Shown here piece after piece: positions 15,284 to 22,071 of a DNA stretch of 64,000 nt (within the stretch, counting starts at the first letter, position 1; every line of letters begins with the position of its first letter). The DNA lies in contig JBBRYF010000004.1 of assembly GCA_038237925.1 (NCBI GenBank), positions 96,961 through 160,960 of the forward strand. The letters are read 5' to 3'. This stretch comes from AC-32 sp038237925. Lineage in GTDB: Bacteria > Actinomycetota > Thermoleophilia > Gaiellales > Gaiellaceae. The translations under genes and the position numbers were made by a program. The notes beneath the pieces were generated by a model. That model worked only from the letters and a program-made list of their open reading frames with translations, was not told where the DNA came from and made no database searches.

Positions 15284-15505
15284 TTAGGCCTTGTGCATGC
15301 CCTTGTGCGGGGCGGCCTTGTGCATGTGGCCTTCGACGTCGTCGCCCTCGTCCTCGGCACCCTTGTGCGGGGCGCCCTTATGGGGGCTGTAATGCGAGTG
15401 GCCCTCGACGTCCTCGCCCTGCTCGTCCTTGGCGATGTTGCGGCCCTTGTTTGCGTGGCCCTCGACGTCCTCGTCGATCCGGGTCTCGCGGTCCTGATCT
15501 TCCAT
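15284..15505 (-). CDS. small histidine-rich protein with three DVEGH repeats
   Basis: A 73-residue hydrophilic protein. The unit [D/G]-[E/D]-DVEGH occurs three times (DEDVEGHANKG, GEDVEGHSHYSPHKG, GDDVEGHMHKAAPHKG), each about 20 residues apart and followed by His-Lys-Gly elements; the last residues repeat HKGMHKA. The ATG at 15505 is fixed by a nearly ideal ribosome binding site (AAGGAGGAAG) 5 bases upstream; a frame open to 15649 is not needed. It has no membrane segment. Repeats rich in His and acidic residues suggest metal binding or a repeated-core peptide precursor, but the function is unknown. Confidence 0.8.
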   Translation of the reverse strand: MEDQDRETRIDEDVEGHANKGRNIAKDEQGEDVEGHSHYSPHKGAPHKGAEDEGDDVEGHMHKAAPHKGMHKA

Positions 15506-15615
15506 CGAACTTCCTCCTTCTTCGAACTTCCGGAACCTGATCACCTGACGGAGTTCGTGGTCGAAATCTTCCACGCCTCCTTCAAAAACGCAATCTGCCC
15601 TGTAATTGTGCGCTC

Positions 15616-17262
15616 GTGGAGCGTTTGCGGGAGCACCTGCGGGACTCACTTCGCGCCGCGCGTGAAGTGTTTCACAACCCAGCGCTGCGCCGGCTTCAGC
15701 TGGCCTGGGCGGGCTCCATCATCGGCAGCTGGGCGTACACGATCGCGCTGGTCGTCTTCGCCTACCGCCACGGCGGCGCTTCGGCGGTCGGCCTGATCGG
15801 GCTGATCCGCTGGCTGCCGGCGGCGGTCTCCTCCCCGCTCGCCGCGGTGCTCGGCGATCGCTATCCGCGCGTGCCCGTGATGCTGACGGCGGACCTGCTG
15901 CGCGCGGCCGGGCTCGCGGCGATGGCGGCCTGCGTGCTCACGCACGCCCCGGTCGCGGCGGTCTACGTCCTCGCCTCGTTCGTGGCCGTGACGACGACCG
16001 CGTTCCAGCCCGCACAGGCAGCGCTCCTCCCGTCGCTCGCGAGCACGCCTGAGGAGCTGACGGCGGCCAACGTGAGCTCGAGCACGCTCGAGGGCCTCGG
16101 CTTCTGCGTGGGGCCTGCCCTCGGCGGGATCCTGCTCTCGGTCTCGAGCGTCTGGGTCGTCTTTGTGGTCACGGCCTCGACCTTCCTCTGGTCGGCGCTG
16201 ATGCTCGCCCCGCTGCTGCGGATCACCGAGCCGCCGCTCACACAGGAGCGGCCGCAGCTGCTGGAGGAAACGACGGCGGGGTTCCGAGCGATCTGGCGAG
16301 ACCCGCGCCTGCGGCTCGTCGTCAGCCTCTTCTCCGCGCAGACGCTCGTGAACGGCGCCTTCGGCGTCCTGATCACGGTTTCCGCGTTCCGGCTGCTCCA
16401 CCTCGGCCCGAGCGGCGTCGGCTACCTGAACACCGCGGTCGGAGTCGGCGGCGTCATCGGCGGCATCATCTCGCTCGCGCTCGTCGGCCACCGCCGGCTC
16501 GCAACGACGTTCGGGATCGCGGTCGCCGGAACGGGCGGTCCCCTCCTGCTCCTCGGCGGCGTTCCGAATACCGCGGCCGCGCTCGTCGCCTTCGGGCTGA
16601 TCGGCTTCGCCAACATCATCTGCGACGTGAGCGGCTTCACGATCCTGCAGCGGGGGACGCCGAGCGAGGTGCTCGCGCGCGTCTTCGGCGTCCTGCACAG
16701 CCTCTTCTACGCCACGGTCGCCATCGGCGCGGTCAGCGCGCCGCTGCTGATCCACGCCGCCGGCGCGCGCTGGACGCTGGTCGCCGTCGGGTCGCTGCTC
16801 CCGATCCTCGCGGTCCTCACGCATGCGAGCCTCGCGCGCCTGGACGCGGCGCCGGTCGACCAGGAGCGGCTCGGGCTGCTGCGGGCGATCCCGATCTTCT
16901 CGCCGCTCTCGCCGCCGGTGCTGGAGCAGCTCGCGACTCGTCTCGTCCCGGTCGTCGCGAAGGCGGGCGAGGAGATCATCCGCCGCGGCGACCACGGCGA
17001 CCGCTTCTACGTCGTTCGCTCGGGCGAGGTCGAGGTGCTGGTCGACGACCGGCCGCCGCGGCGCGAGGGCCAGGGCTCCTACTTCGGCGAGATCGCGCTC
17101 TTGCGCGACATGCCGCGTACCGCGACCGTCCGCGCCGCGACCGACGTCGAGCTCTATGCGCTCGACCGAGACCACTTCCTCCCCGCAGTGACCGGCCACG
17201 GCGACAGCGCCCAGGCGGCGGAGGCCGTGATCGGGTCGCGCCTGGGCATGTCCGCGGTCTAG
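15616..17262 (+). CDS. MFS transporter fused to a cyclic-nucleotide-binding domain
   Basis: A 548-residue protein. Residues about 1-410 are a 12-helix major-facilitator transporter of the MFS_3/enterobactin-exporter style (LQLAWAGSIIGSWAYTIALVVFAY; LGDRYPRVPVML as motif A). Residues about 420-535 are a complete cNMP-binding barrel (IPIFSPLSPPVLEQLATRLV...) with the cassette GSYFGEIALLRDMPRTATV. Binding of cAMP or a related nucleotide on the cytoplasmic side could gate transport. The GTG start is at 15616. The transported substrate is unknown. A separate cNMP protein follows 46 bp downstream. Confidence 0.9.
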   Translation: MERLREHLRDSLRAAREVFHNPALRRLQLAWAGSIIGSWAYTIALVVFAYRHGGASAVGLIGLIRWLPAAVSSPLAAVLGDRYPRVPVMLTADLLRAAGLAAMAACVLTHAPVAAVYVLASFVAVTTTAFQPAQAALLPSLASTPEELTAANVSSSTLEGLGFCVGPALGGILLSVSSVWVVFVVTASTFLWSALMLAPLLRITEPPLTQERPQLLEETTAGFRAIWRDPRLRLVVSLFSAQTLVNGAFGVLITVSAFRLLHLGPSGVGYLNTAVGVGGVIGGIISLALVGHRRLATTFGIAVAGTGGPLLLLGGVPNTAAALVAFGLIGFANIICDVSGFTILQRGTPSEVLARVFGVLHSLFYATVAIGAVSAPLLIHAAGARWTLVAVGSLLPILAVLTHASLARLDAAPVDQERLGLLRAIPIFSPLSPPVLEQLATRLVPVVAKAGEEIIRRGDHGDRFYVVRSGEVEVLVDDRPPRREGQGSYFGEIALLRDMPRTATVRAATDVELYALDRDHFLPAVTGHGDSAQAAEAVIGSRLGMSAV

Positions 17263-17308
17263 CGGCACCCGATTGCGAGCGGTTGGCCAACCCGGTTAGA
17301 GTCACGGC

Positions 17309-17722
17309 GTGGCCGGGCCCTCCGTCGAGCTCCTCCAGCGCATCCCGCTCTTCGCGGAGCTCGAGCCGCGCGAGCTCGAGCGGCTGAGCGGCTCGTTCAA
17401 GGAGCGCACCTTCACCGCGGGCGGCAAGGTCGCCACCGAGGGCGAGGGCGGCGTCGGATTCTTCGTGATCGAGAGCGGCGAGGCCGTCGTCCGAGTCCAC
17501 GGCGACGAGCGCGGCCGCCTCGGCCCCGGCGACTACTTCGGCGACATCGCGATGATCGACCGGGGCGACCGCACCGCGTCGATCGAGGCCGAGTCCGACC
17601 TCAAGTGCTACGGCCTCACCTTCTGGGACTTCCGCCCGCTCGTGGAGGGCGACCCGCGCATCGCGTGGCCGCTGCTCCAGGCGATGGCGAAGCGGCTACG
17701 GTCCGCCGAGTCCGAGGCCTAG
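17309..17722 (+). CDS. stand-alone cyclic-nucleotide-binding domain protein (paralogue)
   Basis: A 137-residue barrel closely similar to the protein at 12338-12745 across its full length (VELLQR.PLFA, GFFVIESGEA, CYGLT.W.FRPLVEG, MAKRLR). The phosphate cassette here is GDYFGDIAMIDRGDRTASI, where the usual Glu of the Gly-Glu pair is Asp, so nucleotide binding may differ. There is no DNA-binding domain. The GTG start is at 17309. Its end overlaps the convergent glycerate kinase by 27 bp. Confidence 0.86.
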   Translation: MAGPSVELLQRIPLFAELEPRELERLSGSFKERTFTAGGKVATEGEGGVGFFVIESGEAVVRVHGDERGRLGPGDYFGDIAMIDRGDRTASIEAESDLKCYGLTFWDFRPLVEGDPRIAWPLLQAMAKRLRSAESEA

Positions 17723-18610
17723 CTCCTCCAGATCATCGCGCGCACGGGCCGGGTCGCCGCTGAGCGCCCGCGCCTCGATGCCGTCTTCCACGCGACCGCC
17801 GAAGAGGACGCACGCCACGCCTAGCCGCTCGCACTCGCGTGCGACCTCCCCTGGGGCCTTGCCGTCGAAGGTCGTGCGGTCGACAGTGCCTTCGCCGGTG
17901 ACGACGAGGTCGGCCCGCGCCGCGCGCTCCCGGAAGCCGACCGCGTCGAGCACGAAGGCCGCACCGGGCACGAGCTGCGCCCCGAGCGACGCGAGCGCCA
18001 CCCCGAGGCCGCCGGCCGCGCCGGCCCCGGCGAGCTTCGCGAACGTCGGCAGGTGCTCGGCGAAGCGGTGCTCGAGCTCGGCGATGTCATCTGCGAGCGC
18101 GCCCTTCTGCGGGCCGAAGCGTCGCGGGGCGTCGGCGAGCATCGTGCGCACGTCGTAGAGCGCGATCGTCGGAGCGGGGAGGTCGTCGAGCACCTCGAGC
18201 AGGCCGGCCCCGCCGTCCATCGTGGCGGTCCCACCCAGGCAGACGAGCAGTCTCGGGCACGGCCCGACCCGCGCGAGCAACTCGCCGAGCCCGCGGCTCG
18301 AGGCCTCCCGCACGTCGAGCCGCGACGGGTCGAGCGGGATGACCTCGGCGCTCTCGACGACGACCGTGCCGTCGGGAAGCTCCCTGATCGGCGCCTCCCG
18401 CTCGCGCCCGAACGCATCGTGCACGAGCTCCATCCGCACGACCCGCGCCCCGAGCACGGCAGCCGTTCCCTCACCGCCGTCGGCGAGCGGAAGCTCCTCG
18501 GCCTCGGCGCCCGCCTGCCGCAAGCCGCGGGCCAGCGCGGCCGCCGCGTCCGCCGCCGAAAGGACGCCCTTGAGGCTAGAGGGGGACGCGAGCGCGCGCA
18601 CGGGCGCCAT
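17696..18610 (-). CDS. glycerate kinase (GlxK/GckA-type, 2-glycerate kinase family)
   Basis: A 304-residue kinase that would phosphorylate glycerate. Family features are ASPSSLKGVLSAADAAAALARGLR at the N-terminus (compare APDSFKGSLSA), LPLADGGEGT, RLLVCLGGTATMDGGAGLL, GAGAAGGLGVAL and DLVVTGEGTVDRTTFDGKAPGEVA. It is shorter than the usual 370-380 residues. The ATG at 18610 is preferred because an upstream start would overlap the preceding gene more deeply; even so it overlaps by 35 bp. It is third in a unit with the LPG-synthase-like protein and the PimA-like transferase. Confidence 0.9.
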   Translation of the reverse strand: MAPVRALASPSSLKGVLSAADAAAALARGLRQAGAEAEELPLADGGEGTAAVLGARVVRMELVHDAFGREREAPIRELPDGTVVVESAEVIPLDPSRLDVREASSRGLGELLARVGPCPRLLVCLGGTATMDGGAGLLEVLDDLPAPTIALYDVRTMLADAPRRFGPQKGALADDIAELEHRFAEHLPTFAKLAGAGAAGGLGVALASLGAQLVPGAAFVLDAVGFRERAARADLVVTGEGTVDRTTFDGKAPGEVARECERLGVACVLFGGRVEDGIEARALSGDPARARDDLEELGLGLGGP

Positions 18611-19658
18611 CGTCGCCGACCGGCTCGTCCTCGCCGGGCTCGGCCCCGGGTGTCTCGGCCTCACCCGCCCCCGGCATCCGCCGCAGCATCGCGAACGACA
18701 GGCCCTCTCGGGCGAGGAACATCAGCCCAACGCCCACGCCGACGGAAGCCTCGATCGCCTGCAGCCCGAAGCCGAAGGCGATCGCCTTGCCGATCGCAAC
18801 CCCGTATGACCGCAGCGGATACGCGATCGCAGCCTGCAGCAGCCCGATGTTCCCCGGCCAGAGCGGGAAGAGCGTCGCGACGTTCATCAGCAGCAGCACG
18901 AGCCCCGCCGCGGGGAGCGGCGAGTGGATGTGAAAGGCGCGCATCGCCGTGTAGACCGCGAAGAACTGGCAGAGCCAGCCGCTGCACTGGAAGAGAGCCG
19001 CGACCGCCGCCGGCCCCGGCGCGTGCAGGACGCCGAGCCCGTGCCGCGCCATCTCGATCACACGCCTGGCCGGGCCGACGCCTTCCATCACCGACTGCTT
19101 GTGATGCCGCGCGCTCGCGAAGGCGAACGTGAACAGGCCGAGCCCGATCGCTCCGACGATCAGTAGGCTCGAGATCGCCCAGTGCGGGATCTTCGCCGTC
19201 AGCAGCACGTAGACGATCAGGCCGACGGTCGGGACGAGATCGAAGAGCCGGTGCGCGAATACCGTCCCGATCAGGGCGGCCCACGTGCCGTTGCCGCGGC
19301 CCTCGAGCCGCAGCTTCCTCGTCAGCACCGCGACGCGCGCCAGCTCGCCGATGCGGCCCGGGAGGACGGCGTTCGCGAACAGGCCGACCGAGAACGCCGA
19401 GAAGACGAGCATGAAGCGTGGGTGTGGCGGCTCCATCGCCTGCTTGATCACGGTCCGCCAGGCGATCGCGCGCACGACGACCGAGAGCAGGTTCAGCCCG
19501 ATCGCGAATGCGACCCAGTACCAGCGCACGGCGTCGAACGCGTGCCAGACCGTCCCCCAGTCCGGCCCGCGCCACAGGAGGAGCCCGACGACACCCGCCG
19601 CCGCGGCGAGCACGACCACCGTGCGCAGCAGCAGCGAGCCGGGAATGCGGAGCTTCAC
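18576..19658 (-). CDS. LPG-synthase transmembrane-domain family protein (UPF0104-like)
   Basis: A 360-residue membrane protein with about eight helices and a charged C-terminal tail. The pattern WVAFAIGLNLLSVVVRAIAWR, FSVGLFANAVLPGRIGELARVAVL and LFPLWPGNIGLLQAAI is typical of the flippase-like half of lysylphosphatidylglycerol synthases, found alone in many bacteria. It has no aminoacyl-transferase domain. A role in translocating lipids or glycolipids fits its coupling (ATGA-type overlap) to the PimA-like glycosyltransferase upstream. Confidence 0.88.
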   Translation of the reverse strand: MKLRIPGSLLLRTVVVLAAAAGVVGLLLWRGPDWGTVWHAFDAVRWYWVAFAIGLNLLSVVVRAIAWRTVIKQAMEPPHPRFMLVFSAFSVGLFANAVLPGRIGELARVAVLTRKLRLEGRGNGTWAALIGTVFAHRLFDLVPTVGLIVYVLLTAKIPHWAISSLLIVGAIGLGLFTFAFASARHHKQSVMEGVGPARRVIEMARHGLGVLHAPGPAAVAALFQCSGWLCQFFAVYTAMRAFHIHSPLPAAGLVLLLMNVATLFPLWPGNIGLLQAAIAYPLRSYGVAIGKAIAFGFGLQAIEASVGVGVGLMFLAREGLSFAMLRRMPGAGEAETPGAEPGEDEPVGDDGARARARVPL

Positions 19659-20770
19659 GCGAGCTCCCCGTAGATCGCCGCCAGGCGACGGCCGATGTCG
19701 TCCCAGGAGTACCGCTCTTGCGCGAGCCCCCGCGCGGCCAAGCCGAAGCGCTCGCGGCGCGGCTCGTCTTCGAGCAACGCCACCACCGCGTCCGCCAGCG
19801 CGTCGGGATCTCCCGGCGGGACGAGCACCCCTGTCTCGTCCGTCATGACGTCACGGTAGCCGCTGATGTCGGAGGCGACGACCGCCGTGGCGCAGGCGAA
19901 GGCGCGAGTGAGCACCATGCCGAAGCTCTCGCCGCCGAGCGACGGCGCCACGAGTGCCTTTGCGCTCAGCAGCTCGGCGGTCAGGTCGTCCTGGCTGAGG
20001 AAGCCGAGCGCGTCGATGCCCGAGTCGTCGATCCCCGCCCTCGTGACGGCGAGGCGCACTATCAGCGGGTCCGCGCCGACGAGCCGCAACCGCGCGCCGG
20101 TGCGGCGATGGATCTCCGGCCATGCTCGCAGCAGCACCGGCATCCCCTTGCGCGGATCGTGGCGGCCGATGAACACGATCCGGTGCTCGCGGCCGCTCGG
20201 GTAGGCGTGCTCCGGGATCAAAACGCCGTTCGGGATCACGTCGTACTCGCCGGGGAACCACCGCGACGCCGACTCGCGCGCAGCGTCGGAGACCGCGACC
20301 CGCCGGTCGATGCGATCCATCAGGAAGCCCCAGACCGGCCGGCCGGCGTGGAGCCAGCCGAGCCCGCCGGAGGCGTGGAAGGTCGCGACGATCGGGCAGC
20401 GCGCCCACGCCATTACGGCCGTGCAGATGATCGGCGTCATCGGCTCGTGCAGGTGCACGACGTCGAAGCGCTCGTCTGCGAGCACGCTCTTGATCCTCGA
20501 AATCGACCGCGGGCTGAGCACGATGTTCGGCAGCGCGCCGTTCGCCGGCACGATCACCGAGCGCCCGACCGGGATCACGTCGGGCGGCGGCGTGCCGTGC
20601 CGCCCGTGCCGCGGGTGCAGCACGCGCGTGAAGCTCCCGGGCGGGTCGTTCCCGATGATCGTCCGCGTCTCGACCCCGAGCCGCTGCAGCGACTCCGCTT
20701 GGAGCTCCGCGTGCTCGGGCACGGCTCCCCAGTAGGACCACGAGTACGGAACGACGATGCCGACCTTCAT
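19655..20770 (-). CDS. GT4-family glycosyltransferase, PimA-like
   Basis: A 371-residue GT-B enzyme. The N-terminal MKVGIVVPYSWSYWGAVPEHAELQAESL resembles phosphatidylinositol mannosyltransferase PimA (VCPYS...GGVQ.HV..LA). The nucleotide-sugar region has FIGRHDPRKGMPVLLRAW. The GT4 E-x7-E motif appears as ESFGMVLTR, so the second Glu is replaced by Arg, an unusual change. The probable role is mannosylation or glycosylation of a lipid acceptor at the inner leaflet, with the membrane protein downstream as partner. The start ATG at 20770 is clear. Confidence 0.88.
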   Translation of the reverse strand: MKVGIVVPYSWSYWGAVPEHAELQAESLQRLGVETRTIIGNDPPGSFTRVLHPRHGRHGTPPPDVIPVGRSVIVPANGALPNIVLSPRSISRIKSVLADERFDVVHLHEPMTPIICTAVMAWARCPIVATFHASGGLGWLHAGRPVWGFLMDRIDRRVAVSDAARESASRWFPGEYDVIPNGVLIPEHAYPSGREHRIVFIGRHDPRKGMPVLLRAWPEIHRRTGARLRLVGADPLIVRLAVTRAGIDDSGIDALGFLSQDDLTAELLSAKALVAPSLGGESFGMVLTRAFACATAVVASDISGYRDVMTDETGVLVPPGDPDALADAVVALLEDEPRRERFGLAARGLAQERYSWDDIGRRLAAIYGELA

Positions 20771-20788
20771 CGCGCCCGATTCTGACGG

Positions 20789-21700
20789 CTACTGCGCTTG
20801 GGGCCGCGAAGTCAACGTGACAGGCCGGCCGAGCAGCCTCGCGCTGCCGCCGTTGCCGCCGCCCTCGTACTCCAGGCTGCGGGCGTCGAACACGCTCCAC
20901 GACGCGGCCTGGTCATCACGATGCCTTCGGCCCTTGTAGTCGCGGTACTCGTAGTGGACCTCGAGCACGTACACCGGACCGTCGGCGCGCGTCGGGTCGC
21001 GTTGCCAGCCGAGCGACTTCTCCGTCGTCCTGCGCAGCGACGAGTAGACACGAGCGTCGAACGCGTGAGGCTGATCGAGCAGCTCGCCGCCGAACGTCTC
21101 GTAGCGAAGAACCGCCAGCGCGACACGATCCGGCCGCCCGCGCGGCGTGATGCGGAGACGGCCCGCCTCGATCGCCGCGCGTCGCTCGCGCGCAAGGCGC
21201 CGATCTTGCCGCTGCGTTCGGAGAACCAGTGCGGTGTTGGCCACGTTCCGCTTCCGCTCGGCAGGAGTGACGCGAGGCGTGCCGAGCTCTCGCTCGGCGA
21301 CTCCTGCGCCAGCGTCGTCGAGCAGCTGCGACCAGCTGTCCGCGGCGTCGCCCTGGCCGGGGACCCAGCCGCAAGTCGAAGGCGGGAAGGTGGCTTCGAT
21401 CGCGTAGCCGCGATAGCTCCCGCTGACCCGGAAGGATTCGTAAGCGCCGGAGGGACACGAATGATCGAAAGCCGGGCCTCCTACGAGCAGCTTCGGCTCG
21501 CGTCGCAGCTCGGCGCAGATCGCCACCGGGTGCGGCGCGGTTCCGCCGGCCGGATCGCAGGTGAGACGGTACGCGCGAACCCCTGAGCGGTCGGCGCGCT
21601 CGATCTTCAGCTTGGTAGCCGCAGCGTGCCCGCCGCCGCCGCAGCCGGCGACAGCCGACACCAGCGCCAGCAGCGCGACCCCGCGAAGCGCGCGCCTCAC
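20789..21700 (-). CDS. lipoprotein with a subtilisin-inhibitor-like (SSI) domain
   Basis: About 303 residues from the GTG at 21700. A signal peptide with lipobox LLALVSAVAGC gives an acylated Cys near residue 19. Next comes YRLTCDPAGGTAPHPVAICAELRR, then SYRGYAIEATFPPSTCGWVPG. The Cys spacing and the LTCDP-x-GGT-x-P-x-P-xx-C-x-L pattern are those of the Streptomyces subtilisin inhibitor family. The C-terminal half (about 130 residues, ending in VTLTSRPQ) is unknown. It would inhibit extracellular or envelope serine proteases. It is 18 bp upstream of the PimA-like gene on the same strand. Confidence 0.8.
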   Translation of the reverse strand: MRRALRGVALLALVSAVAGCGGGGHAAATKLKIERADRSGVRAYRLTCDPAGGTAPHPVAICAELRREPKLLVGGPAFDHSCPSGAYESFRVSGSYRGYAIEATFPPSTCGWVPGQGDAADSWSQLLDDAGAGVAERELGTPRVTPAERKRNVANTALVLRTQRQDRRLARERRAAIEAGRLRITPRGRPDRVALAVLRYETFGGELLDQPHAFDARVYSSLRRTTEKSLGWQRDPTRADGPVYVLEVHYEYRDYKGRRHRDDQAASWSVFDARSLEYEGGGNGGSARLLGRPVTLTSRPQAQ

Positions 21701-21853
21701 GCTTTCAGTAGACGCGCGGCGCGAACAAAAGGTTGGATCGGGCCGCGGCGTCTCTCCGAGTGATACCCCCGGCACTTCACACTCGGGAAGAGTGCGGCGA
21801 GCAACTCGCCGCGGCCCGTGGTCAAATCGTCGGCAGCCGGAGCGCCGCCCTGC

Positions 21854-21869
21854 TGACCCGGATGGGTCA
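21854..21869. promoter_or_regulatory. operator copy 1, TGACCC-N4-GGGTCA
   Basis: TGACCC-GGAT-GGGTCA is a perfect inverted repeat with a 4-base spacer. An almost identical element lies 150 bp downstream. The symmetry and duplication suggest a dimeric regulator, for example TetR or GntR type, acting on the patatin gene or both divergent genes. No regulator gene adjoins it. Confidence 0.6.
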
Positions 21870-21873
21870 AATG

Positions 21874-21907
21874 CCTACCGGCCGCCCCGCCGCGGGCGGC
21901 CGGTAGG
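21874..21907. other. long perfect hairpin upstream of the patatin gene
   Basis: Arms CCTACCGGCCGCCC and GGGCGGCCGGTAGG pair perfectly over 14 bp around a 6-base loop. No annotated gene ends here, so it is not an ordinary 3' terminator. It could be an attenuator in the patatin leader or part of a small RNA. Confidence 0.65.
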
Positions 21908-22003
21908 AAGTGGCTCGGGCCGCGGGCCGCGGGGGGAAGGCGTGGGCACACCTTGCGTACCCGAGCTGGTGCCGAGCTTTTCATCCAACTGCGGCCGGCG
22001 TCA

Positions 22004-22019
22004 TGACCCGCGTGGGTCA
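22004..22019. promoter_or_regulatory. operator copy 2, TGACCC-N4-GGGTCA
   Basis: TGACCC-GCGT-GGGTCA repeats the element at 21854-21869; both continue with A, and only the spacer differs. It lies 53 bp before the likely patatin start, where a repressor could block transcription or leader elongation. Confidence 0.6.
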
Positions 22020-22071
22020 ACTCGGCGGTAGACCCTCGCTCCGAGGAGGCGTATGGTCGGCCGCGCCGCCA

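Larger units (their letters stand above)
21701..22071. other. 371-bp intergenic region with paired operators and a long hairpin
   Basis: This gap separates the divergent SSI-like lipoprotein and patatin genes. It has no convincing gene. It holds two 16-bp inverted repeats (21854-21869 and 22004-22019) and a 14-bp-stem hairpin (21874-21907), described separately. Confidence 0.6.

Noticed and set aside
15646..17268. A 540-codon minus-strand frame opposite the MFS-cNMP gene
   Set aside because: Its composition is Arg/Asp/Glu low complexity, typical of antisense frames in GC-rich DNA.
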